DNA of 64,000 nucleotides from Streptomyces sp. AC1-42W (GCF_003248355.1 NZ_QKWY01000001.1:3306001-3370000); one strand, 5' to 3'; numbered from the stretch's first letter, positions 43,705-53,032 are shown. The notes: generated by a model from the letters alone, not told the origin. Program-made: numbers and translations.

Positions 43705-44862
43705 TCAGCGGCGGGCCGTCACCGTTCCCTCGATCGCGAACAGCTCCTCCTCCACGTGGTCCAGCGCGAGCCGCAGCGCGCCGGTCGCCACGGCGGCCTC
43801 TCCGAGCAGCGACAGGGCCACCCTGGGGGGCCGCAGGCAGTACCGGGCCAGTTCGCTGCGCAGGGGGTCCAGTACGCCGTCCAGACCGGCCGCCCAGCCC
43901 CCGACCACCACCAGCTCCGGGTCGAGCGCGAGGACCAGCGCCGCCACGTCGTGCACCAGGCGCTGGATGAACCGCTGCACCGCCGCCTGCGCCAGCTCGT
44001 CGCCGTGCCGGGCCTTCGCGAAGACGGCGGCGACCGCGTGCTCGTCCAGCGGGTCCAGCGGGGTGTCCGTCGTGGAGAGCAGATGCTCCGGCGTCACATC
44101 GCGGCCCAGCAGGTGCAGCGCGCCGATCTCCCCGGCCGCGCCGCCGAACCCCCGGTGCAGCCGGCCGCCGATCAGCGAGCCCGCCCCCGGACTCAGCCCG
44201 GCCAGCACGAACACGATGTCGTCGGACTCGATCGCCGCGCCCTTCCAGTGCTCGGCGACGGCGGCGGCGTTGGCGTCGTTCTCCACGAGGACCGGGCAGC
44301 GGAAGGAGCGCCCCAGGCGCTCGCCCAGCGGCAGGCCCGTCCAGCCCGGCAGCGCGGTGCCCAGCCGTACCGTCCCGTCGGCCTCCACGATCCCCGGACT
44401 GCCCACGCCCACGGCCCGCAGGCTGCTGCGCACCACGCCCGTACGGCGCAGCACGTCGGCGACCACGGCCCGGACCCGCTCCAGGCGGTCGTCGGCGTCC
44501 GCGGTCTCCGACACCTCGCGGGAGCCGGCGCCGATGATCCGGCCGTCCAGGCCCGACAGCAGCGCGGACACGCGGTGCGGGCCGATCTCGATGCCCAGCA
44601 GGTACCCGGCCTCGGCCCGGAACCGGAAACGGCGGGCCGGACGGCCCTGGCGGCGGGTTTCGGCCCCGTCCGGGGCGGACTCGACGACCAGACCCGCCTC
44701 GAAAAGCCCTTCCATGACACCCTCGACCGTCGGCCGGGACAGGCCCGTGAGCCGTGCCAGGTCCGTGAGCGTCGAGGAGGACGCGCCCCGGAGGGCATGC
44801 AGTACCACCGCGGAATTGATCCGTCGCAGCAGCGACGGGTCCCCACCGGTCAGCCGGCCCAC
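43705..44862 (-). CDS. ROK-family transcriptional regulator without the zinc motif
   Basis: 385 residues. The N-terminal winged HTH is at about 20-75 (LTDLARLTGLSRPTVEGVMEGL, split). The ROK ATPase-like fold follows with GIEIGPHR, VGVGSPGIVEADG and ENDANAAAVAEHW. The usual zinc site is missing: the ExGH His is replaced (GEIGALHL) and the CxCGxxGCxE cluster is absent. It is therefore a pure regulator rather than a sugar kinase, and its fold must be held without zinc. The ligand is unknown. Confidence 0.9.
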   Translation of the reverse strand: MGRLTGGDPSLLRRINSAVVLHALRGASSSTLTDLARLTGLSRPTVEGVMEGLFEAGLVVESAPDGAETRRQGRPARRFRFRAEAGYLLGIEIGPHRVSALLSGLDGRIIGAGSREVSETADADDRLERVRAVVADVLRRTGVVRSSLRAVGVGSPGIVEADGTVRLGTALPGWTGLPLGERLGRSFRCPVLVENDANAAAVAEHWKGAAIESDDIVFVLAGLSPGAGSLIGGRLHRGFGGAAGEIGALHLLGRDVTPEHLLSTTDTPLDPLDEHAVAAVFAKARHGDELAQAAVQRFIQRLVHDVAALVLALDPELVVVGGWAAGLDGVLDPLRSELARYCLRPPRVALSLLGEAAVATGALRLALDHVEEELFAIEGTVTARR

Positions 44863-45125
44863 GGTGTGTCCTCCCAGCTAGTGCGCATGTCAGGCGGATG
44901 GTACTCGCTGCTCAGGGGGAGGGCGACCGCAGGATGCGAACCTGTATCCAAAGGTCTCGACCGGTCGTTACCGGCGCTCGCGGCCCCGGAACCACCGGTC
45001 GGCGGCATCTGCCCGAGCGGGTCCGCCAGTTGGCGCCGGACGGCGAGGGGCGACGGGTCAACTGGCGGTCGCAGGCCGGGAACGAGATGGCTGAAATCGT
45101 CTCAAAGTGCGGAGCGGGGCGTCGA

Positions 45126-45148
45126 TTGTCAGTGCGGGACGGTTTACT
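45126..45148 (+). promoter_or_regulatory. PafBC-like promoter, near-consensus, leaderless
   Basis: TTGTCAGTG (45126-45134), eight bases, TTTACT (45143-45148). This is one base off the RecA-NDp -10 (TANNNT). The ATG at 45155 falls at the expected transcription start. GTCAGT/ACTGAC also forms an inverted repeat. Confidence 0.55.
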
Positions 45149-45154
45149 GACGGC

Positions 45155-45601
45155 ATGACCACCGCACATCACCTCCGGCTCATCGACGGGATGCGCGCCC
45201 GTGCGTTCCCCGTGGAGCGGGTCCGGGCGGGTTCAGGGGTCAGCGGTCCGGGCTACCACATGGCCTACCTCCACCCGGAGGACGCCTGGGGCGAAGGCCG
45301 GGACGACGACGAGGCGGACCGGCTGGAGCACCGCGCCCAGTGCGTCGCGGACCACGAGGCGCTGGTGACGCTGCTCGGAAGCCGCTGGGGCGAACCGATG
45401 CTGGTGAGCCTGTTCGGCGCCCGGGAGCGGATGGTGTCCGGTGAGGAGATACCCGAGCCCTGGGCGGACGTCGTCGCGGGCTGCGAGTTCCTGCGCCTGT
45501 GGCAGGTCGGGGAGCGCTGGATAGCCCTGGCGCTCTGTCTGGAGGAGGGCGGCTCCGGCTGCGAGCTGAGCGTCGTGGTGACGGAGACGGACCCGCCCTG
45601 A
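45155..45601 (+). CDS. Hypothetical protein, 148 aa
   Basis: ATG 45155 is chosen because the PafBC-like promoter ends six bases before it. No known domain is seen. It is acidic and soluble, with HPEDAWGEGRDDDEADRLEHRA near the front (interrupted here) and strands SRWGEPMLVSLFGARERM and LALCLEEGGSGCELSVVV. It stands just before the convergent repair gene mug. A damage-linked role is suggested only by the promoter. Confidence 0.7.
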   Translation: MTTAHHLRLIDGMRARAFPVERVRAGSGVSGPGYHMAYLHPEDAWGEGRDDDEADRLEHRAQCVADHEALVTLLGSRWGEPMLVSLFGARERMVSGEEIPEPWADVVAGCEFLRLWQVGERWIALALCLEEGGSGCELSVVVTETDPP

Positions 45602-45617
45602 AGGGCGGCAACGCGCC

Positions 45618-46163
45618 CTAGGCGTGGCCGTCCTCCACGGCGGCGCGCAGCCGGCCGTACTCCTCGGCCATGGTGTGCGCGGTCCAGTGGGCGTTGAGGC
45701 CGCTGGGGTTGGGCAGCGCCCAGACCCGGGCCCCGCCGATCGTCCGCTCCTGGGGGCCGATGCGGGCCCGGCGGTCGCCGAACGCCGTGCGGTACGCGGT
45801 GACGCCCACGACGGCCAGCCAGCGCGGGCGCAGCCGCTCCACCTTGGCGGTGAGAATCCGGCCGCCCTCCCGGAACTCCTCGGCGGACAGCTCGTCGGCC
45901 CGCGCGGTGGCCCTGGCGACGACGTTGGTGATGCCGAGGCCGTGGTCGAGCAGTTCGGCCTGCTCGGCGGGGAGCAGCCGGCGCGGTGTGAAGCCCGACA
46001 GATGGAGCACGGGCCAGAAGCGGTTGCCGGGGAACGCGAAGTGGTGCCCCGTGGCGGCCGTCGTCAGGCTCGGGTTGATGCCGCAGAACAGCACGCGCAG
46101 GCCGCCCGCGACCACGTCGGGGACGACGCGGTCGCGGGCGGCCCGGAGCTCTTCGGGGGTCAT
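45618..46163 (-). CDS. mug: G/U mismatch-specific DNA glycosylase
   Basis: 181 residues. The Mug/TDG motifs are present: FCGINPSLTT (catalytic Asn), HFAFPGNRFWPVLHLSGF, and ALPNPSGLNAHW. It removes uracil or etheno-cytosine opposite guanine. It ends 17 bp from the convergent hypothetical gene and starts 26 bp from the purB stop, so it may be expressed with purB. Confidence 0.94.
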   Translation of the reverse strand: MTPEELRAARDRVVPDVVAGGLRVLFCGINPSLTTAATGHHFAFPGNRFWPVLHLSGFTPRRLLPAEQAELLDHGLGITNVVARATARADELSAEEFREGGRILTAKVERLRPRWLAVVGVTAYRTAFGDRRARIGPQERTIGGARVWALPNPSGLNAHWTAHTMAEEYGRLRAAVEDGHA

Positions 46164-46188
46164 CCGTCGGCAGCGGTGGCCGGTGCCG

Positions 46189-47631
46189 TCAGAGGATGGA
46201 GCCCGGCGTGTAGCCGGCCGCCTCGGGGTGCTGCCCGGTGATCTTCTCGATCCGGGCCACCAGCGCGGTGACCTGGTCGCCCGCGGCGCCGGTGAAGGAC
46301 AGCTTGTCGGCCATCAGCTCGTCCAGCTGGGCGCGGTCCAGCGGGATGCGCCCGTCGGCGGCGAGCTTGTCCAGCAGCTCGTTGCGCTCCGTGCCCTGCT
46401 CGCGCATGGCCAGGGCGGAGGCGACGGCGTTCTCCTTGATGGCCTCGTGGGCGACCTCGCGGCCGACGCCCGCGCGGACCGCGCCCATCAGGACCTTGGT
46501 CGTGGCGAGGAACGGGAGGTAGCGGTCCAGCTCGCGGGCCACCACGGCCGGGAACGCGCCGAACTCGTCCAGCACCGTCAGGAACGTCTCGACCAGCCCG
46601 TCGAACGCGAAGAACGCGTCCGGCAGGGCCACCCGGCGGACCACGGAGCAGGAGACGTCGCCCTCGTTCCACTGGTCGCCGGCCAGCTCGCCGGTCATCG
46701 AGGCGTAGCCGCGCAGGATGACCATCAGGCCGTTGACGCGCTCGCAGGAGCGGGTGTTCATCTTGTGCGGCATCGCCGAGGAGCCGACCTGGCCCGGCTT
46801 GAAGCCCTCGGTCACCAGCTCGTGCCCGGCCATCAGCCGGATCGTCTTCGCCACCGAGGAGGGCGCCGCGGCCAGCTGGACCAGCGCCGTCACCACGTCG
46901 TAGTCGAGCGAGCGGGGGTAGACCTGGCCGACCGACGTGAAGGCGTGCCCGAAGCCGAGGTGGGCGGCGATGCGCTCCTCCAGCTCGGCCAGCTTCCCGG
47001 CGTCCCCGCCGAGCAGGTCGAGCATGTCCTGCGCCGTGCCGACGGGGCCCTTGATGCCGCGCAGCGGGTAGCGGCCCAGCAGGTCCTCCAGGCGGCCGTA
47101 CGCCACCAGCAGCTCGTCGGCCGCGGTCGCGAAGCGCTTGCCGAGGGTGGTGGCCTGGGCGGCGACGTTGTGCGAGCGGCCGGCGACGACCAGCTCGCGG
47201 TACTCGGCGGCCAGCTTGCCCAGACGGGCCAGGACGGCCACGGTCCGGTCGCGCATCAGCTCCAGCGAGAGCCGGATCTGCAGCTGCTCGACGTTCTCGG
47301 TGAGGTCGCGCGAGGTCATGCCCTTGTGGACGTGCTCATGGCCGGCGAGGGCGTTGAACTCCTCGATCCGGGCCTTCACGTCGTGCCGGGTGACCTTCTC
47401 GCGCTCGGCGATCGAGGCCAGGTCGACCTGGTCGAGGACGCGCTCGTAGTCGGCGAGAGCGGCGTCGGGCACCTCGATCCCGAGGTCCTTCTGGGCGCGC
47501 AGCACCGCCAGCCACAGCCGGCGTTCCAGCTTCACCTTCTGCTCGGGGGACCAGAGGACGGCCAGCTCCGTGGAGGCGTAGCGGCCGGCCAGGACATTGG
47601 GGATGCGAGGCTTCGCAGACACAGCAGTCAC
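46189..47631 (-). CDS. purB: Adenylosuccinate lyase
   Basis: 480 residues from GTG 47631. It cleaves SAICAR and adenylosuccinate in purine synthesis. The signature loop is GSSAMPHKMNTRSCE; TSRDLTENVEQLQI and GRSHNVAAQATTLGKR supply active-site residues. It is cytosolic and tetrameric. It starts 59 bp after the end of the upstream SGNH gene, on the same strand. Confidence 0.96.
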   Translation of the reverse strand: MTAVSAKPRIPNVLAGRYASTELAVLWSPEQKVKLERRLWLAVLRAQKDLGIEVPDAALADYERVLDQVDLASIAEREKVTRHDVKARIEEFNALAGHEHVHKGMTSRDLTENVEQLQIRLSLELMRDRTVAVLARLGKLAAEYRELVVAGRSHNVAAQATTLGKRFATAADELLVAYGRLEDLLGRYPLRGIKGPVGTAQDMLDLLGGDAGKLAELEERIAAHLGFGHAFTSVGQVYPRSLDYDVVTALVQLAAAPSSVAKTIRLMAGHELVTEGFKPGQVGSSAMPHKMNTRSCERVNGLMVILRGYASMTGELAGDQWNEGDVSCSVVRRVALPDAFFAFDGLVETFLTVLDEFGAFPAVVARELDRYLPFLATTKVLMGAVRAGVGREVAHEAIKENAVASALAMREQGTERNELLDKLAADGRIPLDRAQLDELMADKLSFTGAAGDQVTALVARIEKITGQHPEAAGYTPGSIL

Positions 47632-47690
47632 GTGTCCTGATTCTACTGGCGGTTCGTGCAGCTCAGCGCACCGGTCCGGTTTGTGGGTTG

Positions 47691-48560
47691 CTACGAACGC
47701 GGCCGGTCGCCCGCGTCCCGCCCGTCGCTCTCCACCCGCCGCCACGCGCCGACCGGGGCCTCCCGGCCGTCCTCCTGCGGGGTGACCCAGAAGGCCCGTC
47801 CCAGCTCGGCGTTGAACTGCGCCCCGGCCCGCCCGTCGCCCGAGGAGCGCCCGGTGAGCCGCCTGCCGATCCAGGGGAGCAGATGCTGCCGGGCGAACCG
47901 CACGTCCGCCGCCCGCCGGGCGGCCCAGCGCGGCGGGACGGCGGCGGGCAGCGGGGCCCGCCAGTCGCTCTCGGCCGGCAGCCCCAGCGCCTGCCAGACC
48001 GCCTCGGCCACCCGGCGGTGCCCCTCGGCGGTCAGATGCAGCCGGTCCACGTCCCACAGGCGCGGGTCGCCCAGCACCGGGGCGCCGTACAGATCGACGA
48101 CCACCGCGTCGTGCCGGGCGGCCAGCTCGTCGATCAGGGCGAACAGCTTCTCCATGCGGGGCCGGAAGCGCTCCATCACCGGGCCGTTGCGGCCGGGGCT
48201 GCGCATCAGCACCAGCCGCCCGCACGACGGCGCCAGCCGCTCCACCGCCTCCTCCAGCCGGCCGCGCACCATGCCCATGTCGCACTTGGGGCGCAGGGTG
48301 TCGTTGAGACCGCCGACCAGGGTCACCACATCGGCCCGCATGGCCGCCGCCGCCTCCACCTGCTCGTCCACGATCTGGCCGATGAGCTTGCCGCGCACCG
48401 CGAGGTTGGCGTAGCGGAAGCCGGGCGTGCGGGCGGCCAGCCGGGCGGCGAGGACATCGGCCCAGCCCCGGTACGAGCCGTCGGGCAGCAGGTCCGACAT
48501 GCCCTCGGTGAACGAGTCGCCGACCGCGACGAGACTGGTGTAGGAGGCATTGAATTCCAT
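47691..48560 (-). CDS. SGNH/GDSL-family hydrolase
   Basis: 289 residues. Block I is VAVGDSFTEGM, block III LVGGLNDTL and block V DVDRLHLTAEGH, giving the Ser-Asp-His triad. There is no signal peptide, so it is a cytosolic esterase or acylhydrolase of unknown substrate. It lies between purB and the CNNM pair, all leftward. Confidence 0.9.
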   Translation of the reverse strand: MEFNASYTSLVAVGDSFTEGMSDLLPDGSYRGWADVLAARLAARTPGFRYANLAVRGKLIGQIVDEQVEAAAAMRADVVTLVGGLNDTLRPKCDMGMVRGRLEEAVERLAPSCGRLVLMRSPGRNGPVMERFRPRMEKLFALIDELAARHDAVVVDLYGAPVLGDPRLWDVDRLHLTAEGHRRVAEAVWQALGLPAESDWRAPLPAAVPPRWAARRAADVRFARQHLLPWIGRRLTGRSSGDGRAGAQFNAELGRAFWVTPQEDGREAPVGAWRRVESDGRDAGDRPRS

Positions 48561-48606
48561 GGCGCTGCGATCGTATCGCGGTGCCGGACGCCCCCGCCGG
48601 GCGAGC

Positions 48607-48636
48607 GGTGGCTCCGGGACGGGGCCCGGAGCCACC
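48607..48636 (-). terminator. Terminator of the CNNM operon
   Basis: GGTGGCTCCGGG and CCCGGAGCCACC form a perfect 12-bp stem with a 6-base loop, five bases beyond the stop of the leftward CNNM gene. Confidence 0.85.
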
Positions 48637-48641
48637 CCCGG

Positions 48642-49661
48642 TCAGCGGCTCTGCGGGCGCCCCACCAGCTCCCGGAGGACGTCCTCCATCGTGACCAGGC
48701 CGGCCAGCCGGTCGTCCTCGTCGAGCACCGCCGCCAGGTGCGTACGGCTGCGGCGCAGCGCCGTCAGTACGTCGTCCAGCGGGGTCGCCGCCCGGACGCG
48801 GGCGATCGGCCGCATCGAGGACACCGGGAACGGCATGTCGCGCGGGGTCACGTCCAGGGCGTCCTTCACATGGAGGTAGCCGAGGATGCGCTGCTCGGCG
48901 TCCATCACCGGGAAGCGCGAGAAGCCCGTCTCGTACGACAGCCGCTCCAGCTCCTCCGGCGTCGCGCCGACCCGGATGTACATCACCCGGTCCACCGGCA
49001 GCACCACGTCGCGTACCGGCCGCCGGCCCAGCTCCAGGGCGTGGTGCAGCCGCTCCGCCGCCCGGTCGTCGACCAGCCCGGCGTCACCGGCGTCCTTCAC
49101 CAGACGGGCCAGCTCGTCGTCCGAGAACGTCGCCGCCACCTCGTCCTTCGTCTCCACCCGCAACAGCTTCAGCAGCCCGTTGGCGAAGGCGTTGATCGTG
49201 AAGATCACCGGACGCAGCGCCCTGGCCAGCGCCACCAGCGGGGGGCCCAGCAGCAGCGCGGAGCGCACCGGTTCGGCCAGCGCGATGTTCTTCGGGACCA
49301 TCTCGCCCAGCAGCATGTGCAGATAGGTCGCCACCGACAGCGCGATCACGAACGAGATCGGATGGACCAGCCCGTGCGGCACGCCCACCGCGTCGAAGAC
49401 GGGCTCCAGCAGATGCGCGATGGCCGGCTCGGCGACGATGCCGAGGACCAGGGTGCACAGCGTGATGCCCAGCTGCGCCGCCGCGAGCAGCGCCGAGACG
49501 TGTTCCAGGCCCCAGATGACGCTGCGCGCCCGCCGGTTGCCCTGTTCGGCCTGCGGTTCGATCTGGCTGCGGCGCACCGAGATCAGGGCGAACTCGGCAC
49601 CGACGAAGAACGCGTTCACGACCAGCGTCAGCAGACCGATGAAGAGCTGTACGGCGGTCAT
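48642..49661 (-). CDS. CNNM/HlyC-type transporter with CBS pair (second gene)
   Basis: 339 residues. The DUF21 membrane domain (FVGAEFALISVRRS, GEMVPKNIALAEP) is followed by two CBS motifs (SRFPVMDAEQRILGYLHVKD; LAAVLDEDDRLAGLVTMED, split). It lacks the C-terminal CorC/HlyC domain of its neighbour, so it is a shorter paralogue. CNNM proteins move Mg2+ or similar ions. The start overlaps the stop of the first gene, and the two may form a heterodimer. Confidence 0.92.
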   Translation of the reverse strand: MTAVQLFIGLLTLVVNAFFVGAEFALISVRRSQIEPQAEQGNRRARSVIWGLEHVSALLAAAQLGITLCTLVLGIVAEPAIAHLLEPVFDAVGVPHGLVHPISFVIALSVATYLHMLLGEMVPKNIALAEPVRSALLLGPPLVALARALRPVIFTINAFANGLLKLLRVETKDEVAATFSDDELARLVKDAGDAGLVDDRAAERLHHALELGRRPVRDVVLPVDRVMYIRVGATPEELERLSYETGFSRFPVMDAEQRILGYLHVKDALDVTPRDMPFPVSSMRPIARVRAATPLDDVLTALRRSRTHLAAVLDEDDRLAGLVTMEDVLRELVGRPQSR

Positions 49662-50995
49662 CGCTCGTCCTCCGACGGCTGGTGGGAACCGGTCACCGGG
49701 GCGTGCAGCAGGGCGCGGGCGGCGCGGCGCCCGGAGGCGTCCACCACGTCGATCCGCCAGCCGGCCAGTTCGATGGAGTCGCCCACGGCCGGGATGCGGC
49801 CGACCTCCGTGGCGACCAGACCGGCCAGGGTCTCGTAGGGGCCGTCCGGCACACGCAGCCCGATCCGCTCCAGCTGATCCATGCGGGCGGCGCCGTCCGC
49901 CGACCACAGGACGCGCCCGTCGGCGTCCTCACCGGCCGGCGCGAGGTCCGGCGTCTCGTGCGGGTCGTGCTCGTCGCGCACCTCGCCGACGACCTCCTCG
50001 ACGATGTCCTCAAGGGTCACGACGCCCGCCGTGCCGCCGTACTCGTCGATGACGACGGCCATGGCGAGCTTGCCGGACAGCCGGTCCAGCAGCCGGTCCA
50101 CGGTCAGCGTCTCGGGCACGAGCACCGGCTCGCGCAGCATCTCGGACACCCGCTTGCGGGGGCGCTCGTCGGCGGGGATCGCCAGGACGTCCTTGATGTG
50201 GGCGACGCCGACGACGGTGTCGAGGTTGTTGCGGTAGACGGGGAAGCGGGAGAGGCCGGTGGCCCGGGTGGCGTTGGCGACGTCCTCCGCGGTCGCGCCG
50301 ACCTCCAGCGCGGTGACCTGGACGCGCGGGGTCATCACGTTCTCCGCGGTCAGCTCCGGCAGATTGAGGGTACGGACGAACAGCTCCGCGGTGTCCGCCT
50401 CCAGCGCGCCCTCGCGGGCGGAGTGCCGGGCGAGCGCGACCAGCTCCTGCGGGCTGCGGGCCGAGGCCAGCTCCTCGGCGGGCTCCAGACCGAAGCGGCG
50501 CACGATGTGGTTGGCGGTGTTGTTGAGGTGGCTGATGAAGGGCCGGAAGACGGCCGTGAAGATCCGCTGCGGGGTGGCGACGGCCTTCGCCACGGCCAGC
50601 GGCGAGGAGATGGCCCAGTTCTTCGGGACCAGCTCGCCGACAACCATCAGGAACACCGTGGACAGGGCCGTACCGATGACGAGCGCCACGGACGACGCGA
50701 CGCCCGGCGACAGCCCGACGGCCTCCACCGGGCCGCGGATGAGCTTGGCGATGGACGGCTCGGAGAGCATGCCGACGACCAGGTTGGTGACGGTGATGCC
50801 GAGTTGCGCCCCGGAGAGCTGGAAGGTGAGCCCGCGCACGGCCTTCATGGCGCTGGCCGCGCCGCGCTCGCCCCGCTCGACGGCCGTTTCCAGCTGGCCG
50901 CGCTCGACCGTGGTCAGCGAGAACTCCGCCGCGACGAAGGCGCCGCAGGCGAGGGAGAGCAGTACCGCAACGAGCAGCAGAAGCACTTCGGTCAT
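49658..50995 (-). CDS. CNNM/HlyC-type transporter with CBS and CorC domains (first gene)
   Basis: 445 residues. The DUF21 domain (FVAAEFSLTTVERGQLE, VGELVPKNWAISSPLAV) is followed by a CBS pair (LSRFPVYRNNLDTVVGVAHIKD, split; VIDEYGGTAGVVTLEDIVEE, split). A CorC_HlyC domain from about 360 (ETLAGLVATEVGRIP) ends it. It is likely Mg2+ efflux or related. It is first of a coupled pair behind a 120-base untranslated leader. Confidence 0.93.
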   Translation of the reverse strand: MTEVLLLLVAVLLSLACGAFVAAEFSLTTVERGQLETAVERGERGAASAMKAVRGLTFQLSGAQLGITVTNLVVGMLSEPSIAKLIRGPVEAVGLSPGVASSVALVIGTALSTVFLMVVGELVPKNWAISSPLAVAKAVATPQRIFTAVFRPFISHLNNTANHIVRRFGLEPAEELASARSPQELVALARHSAREGALEADTAELFVRTLNLPELTAENVMTPRVQVTALEVGATAEDVANATRATGLSRFPVYRNNLDTVVGVAHIKDVLAIPADERPRKRVSEMLREPVLVPETLTVDRLLDRLSGKLAMAVVIDEYGGTAGVVTLEDIVEEVVGEVRDEHDPHETPDLAPAGEDADGRVLWSADGAARMDQLERIGLRVPDGPYETLAGLVATEVGRIPAVGDSIELAGWRIDVVDASGRRAARALLHAPVTGSHQPSEDER

Positions 50996-51130
50996 CGGTT
51001 CACCTCCGTCCCATGATCGGGCAGGGACTGGCGGACCGCGCGATCTCGGCGGCTTCGGCAACTGGGAGGCTCGCCCATGGGCGGACGCTCACACCTTTCG
51101 TCGGAGGGGCGGGGCTGAATCCCTATAGTA
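50996..51130 (-). promoter_or_regulatory. Promoter and long leader of the CNNM operon
   Basis: TACTAT (51130-51125) is a good -10 with TTTGCC upstream, predicting a start near 51117 and a leader of about 120 bases. The leader contains the palindrome CGCCCATGGGCG and other GC stems and ends with a GGAGGTGA ribosome site. It does not match the M-box or another riboswitch I know, but a CNNM leader of this length could sense ions. Confidence 0.4.
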
Positions 51131-51160
51131 AAGGATCGGCAAAGTGCCGTGCGGACGTGG

Positions 51161-51601
51161 TCACTCCGCCCCTGTTCCCTCCCGGAGCGGCTTCACCCAC
51201 CGACGCCACTGGTCCTGCCGCCGGTATCCGGCCGCCCCCCAGGTGTGGTGCGCGCGCTCGTTCCGCTCCAGGACCATGGCGTCCACCCGCCGCCCGCCCA
51301 CCTCGGCGAAGTGCCGCTCCGCCGCGTCCAGCAGCGCGGTCGCGATGCCCCGGCGGCGGTGGTCCGGATGCACGGCCAGCCGGTACAGGGAGCACCGCCA
51401 GCCGTCGAACCCGGCGATCACGGTCCCGACCAGCGTGCCGTCCCGTTCCGCGAGCAGCAGCGCCCCGGCGTCGCGGGCGACCAGCCGGGCCACCCCGTCG
51501 TGGTCGTCGCTGACGCTCGTCCCCTCGGCGGACGTGCGCCAGAACCGCAGGACGGCATCGATGTCGGGCAGGGCGGCGGGCCGTACGGCGAGATCGTTCA
51601 T
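51161..51601 (-). CDS. GNAT-family N-acetyltransferase
   Basis: 146 residues from ATG 51601. The acetyl-CoA loop is YRLAVHPDHRRRGIATALL at about 80. DAMVLERNERAHHTWGAAGY is the C-terminal motif. Small stand-alone member; the substrate is unknown. Confidence 0.9.
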   Translation of the reverse strand: MNDLAVRPAALPDIDAVLRFWRTSAEGTSVSDDHDGVARLVARDAGALLLAERDGTLVGTVIAGFDGWRCSLYRLAVHPDHRRRGIATALLDAAERHFAEVGGRRVDAMVLERNERAHHTWGAAGYRRQDQWRRWVKPLREGTGAE

Positions 51602-51742
51602 GGCCGGAGCCAATCAGAGAAGCGCACCGTCGAGCGAGCGGATTCCCGACCGGCCGGGCGTACGGGCCGGTGCGGGCCGAGGTGTACGGGCTGGTGCGGG
51701 CCGGGGCGCACGTTCGGGCGCCGGCCGGTGCGTACGGGCGGT

Positions 51743-53032
51743 TCAGCGCAGGTGGACGGGCAGGCCGTCGATGCCGTACACGATCGACAGCTTGCGGAAC
51801 GCCAGATCCTGCGGCGGGACCGCGAGCCGCATGGCCGGAAAGTGCCCGACCAGCGCCGGGAAGGCGGCACGCAGCTCCATCCGGGCCAGCTCCGCGCCGA
51901 TGCAGCGGTGGATGCCGTAGCCGAAGGCCAGGTGCCCGGCCGGGGTGACCCGGTCCACGTCGAACCGCCCGTCGTCCGTGACGTACGCCGGATCGCGGTT
52001 GGCGCCGCTCAGCGAGCACAGCACCATGTCGCCGCGCGGGATCGTCACCCCGGCGATCTCGATGTCCTCGCGGGCGAACCGGGGAAAAGCCATCTGCACG
52101 GCCGAGAGATAGCGCAGCACCTCCTCCACGAAGGGGCCCGCGAGCCCGTCGTCCGTCCGCAGCCGCGCCGCCACCTCCGGATTGCGCAGCAGCACCAGCG
52201 CGCCCAGCGCGATCGTGCTGGCCGTCGTCTCGAACCCACCGGTGAGCACCCCGTCGGCCAGGCCCGCCAGCTCCTCGTCGTCCACGCTGTCGCCGTGCTC
52301 CCGCACGATCATCCCCAGCAGCCCGTCGCCGGGGTCGCGCCGCTGCGCCCGGACGACGCCCCGGAAGTAGTCGAGCGACGCGGACATCGCGCCGAACGGC
52401 GCGGTCGTCCCGGCGAACAGGTCGAAGCGGTCCATGGCCAGCTTCTGGAAGTCGTCGCGGTCCTCGTAGGGCACCCCGAGCAGCTCGCAGATCGTCAGCG
52501 ACGGCACGGGCAGCGCGAAGGAGTGCACCAGGTCCACCGGCCCCGGCGCCGCGGCCATGGCGTCGAGCCGCTCCGCGACGATGGCGTCGATCCTGGGCGT
52601 CAGCCGGCGCAGCCGGCGCATGGTGAACTCCGGGGTCAGGATGCGGCGCAGCCGGGTGTGCACCGGCGGGTCGCTGAAGCCGAGACCACCGGGGCTGTGC
52701 TCGGCGACTATGCCCGCGTTGCCCGCCAGATGGGCGAAGTCGGTGCTGAACCCCTCGGCGCGGCCGAGCACCGCCTTCGACTCCTCGTACCCCGTGACCA
52801 CCCAGGCGTCCATGCCGAACGGCAGGGCCACCCTGCGCACCGGCGCGCTCGCCCGGGCGTGCGCGAGCCGCCGCACCGGGTCCAGCCCGTCCCTGCGCAA
52901 CGGCATCAGCAGCTGGTCGGGCAGCAGCCGCATGGTGGAGGAGCCGAGTCCGTGCTTCTGGATGCGCGCCAGGTAGCCGCGTCCGAGCCGGGCGGTGATA
53001 CGGGAACGGAACGTCGTCGCACTCAATGTCAC
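51743..53032 (-). CDS. Cytochrome P450
   Basis: 429 residues from GTG 53032. The heme loop is FGYGIHRCIGAELA with the Cys ligand, the I-helix GGFETTAST carries the acid/Thr pair, and EEVLRY is the ExxR helix. It is a soluble bacterial P450 of the CYP107 kind by eye. No ferredoxin or reductase gene is adjacent. It lies 206 bp downstream of bioD on the same strand, which recalls BioI (CYP107H1) of Bacillus; that link is only a suggestion. The gap holds an AT-rich stretch near 53120 that could be its promoter. Confidence 0.92.
   Translation of the reverse strand: MTLSATTFRSRITARLGRGYLARIQKHGLGSSTMRLLPDQLLMPLRRDGLDPVRRLAHARASAPVRRVALPFGMDAWVVTGYEESKAVLGRAEGFSTDFAHLAGNAGIVAEHSPGGLGFSDPPVHTRLRRILTPEFTMRRLRRLTPRIDAIVAERLDAMAAAPGPVDLVHSFALPVPSLTICELLGVPYEDRDDFQKLAMDRFDLFAGTTAPFGAMSASLDYFRGVVRAQRRDPGDGLLGMIVREHGDSVDDEELAGLADGVLTGGFETTASTIALGALVLLRNPEVAARLRTDDGLAGPFVEEVLRYLSAVQMAFPRFAREDIEIAGVTIPRGDMVLCSLSGANRDPAYVTDDGRFDVDRVTPAGHLAFGYGIHRCIGAELARMELRAAFPALVGHFPAMRLAVPPQDLAFRKLSIVYGIDGLPVHLR

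Noticed and set aside
50996-51120. M-box magnesium riboswitch before the CNNM operon
   Set aside because: The conserved M-box blocks are not found; left as an unassigned leader.
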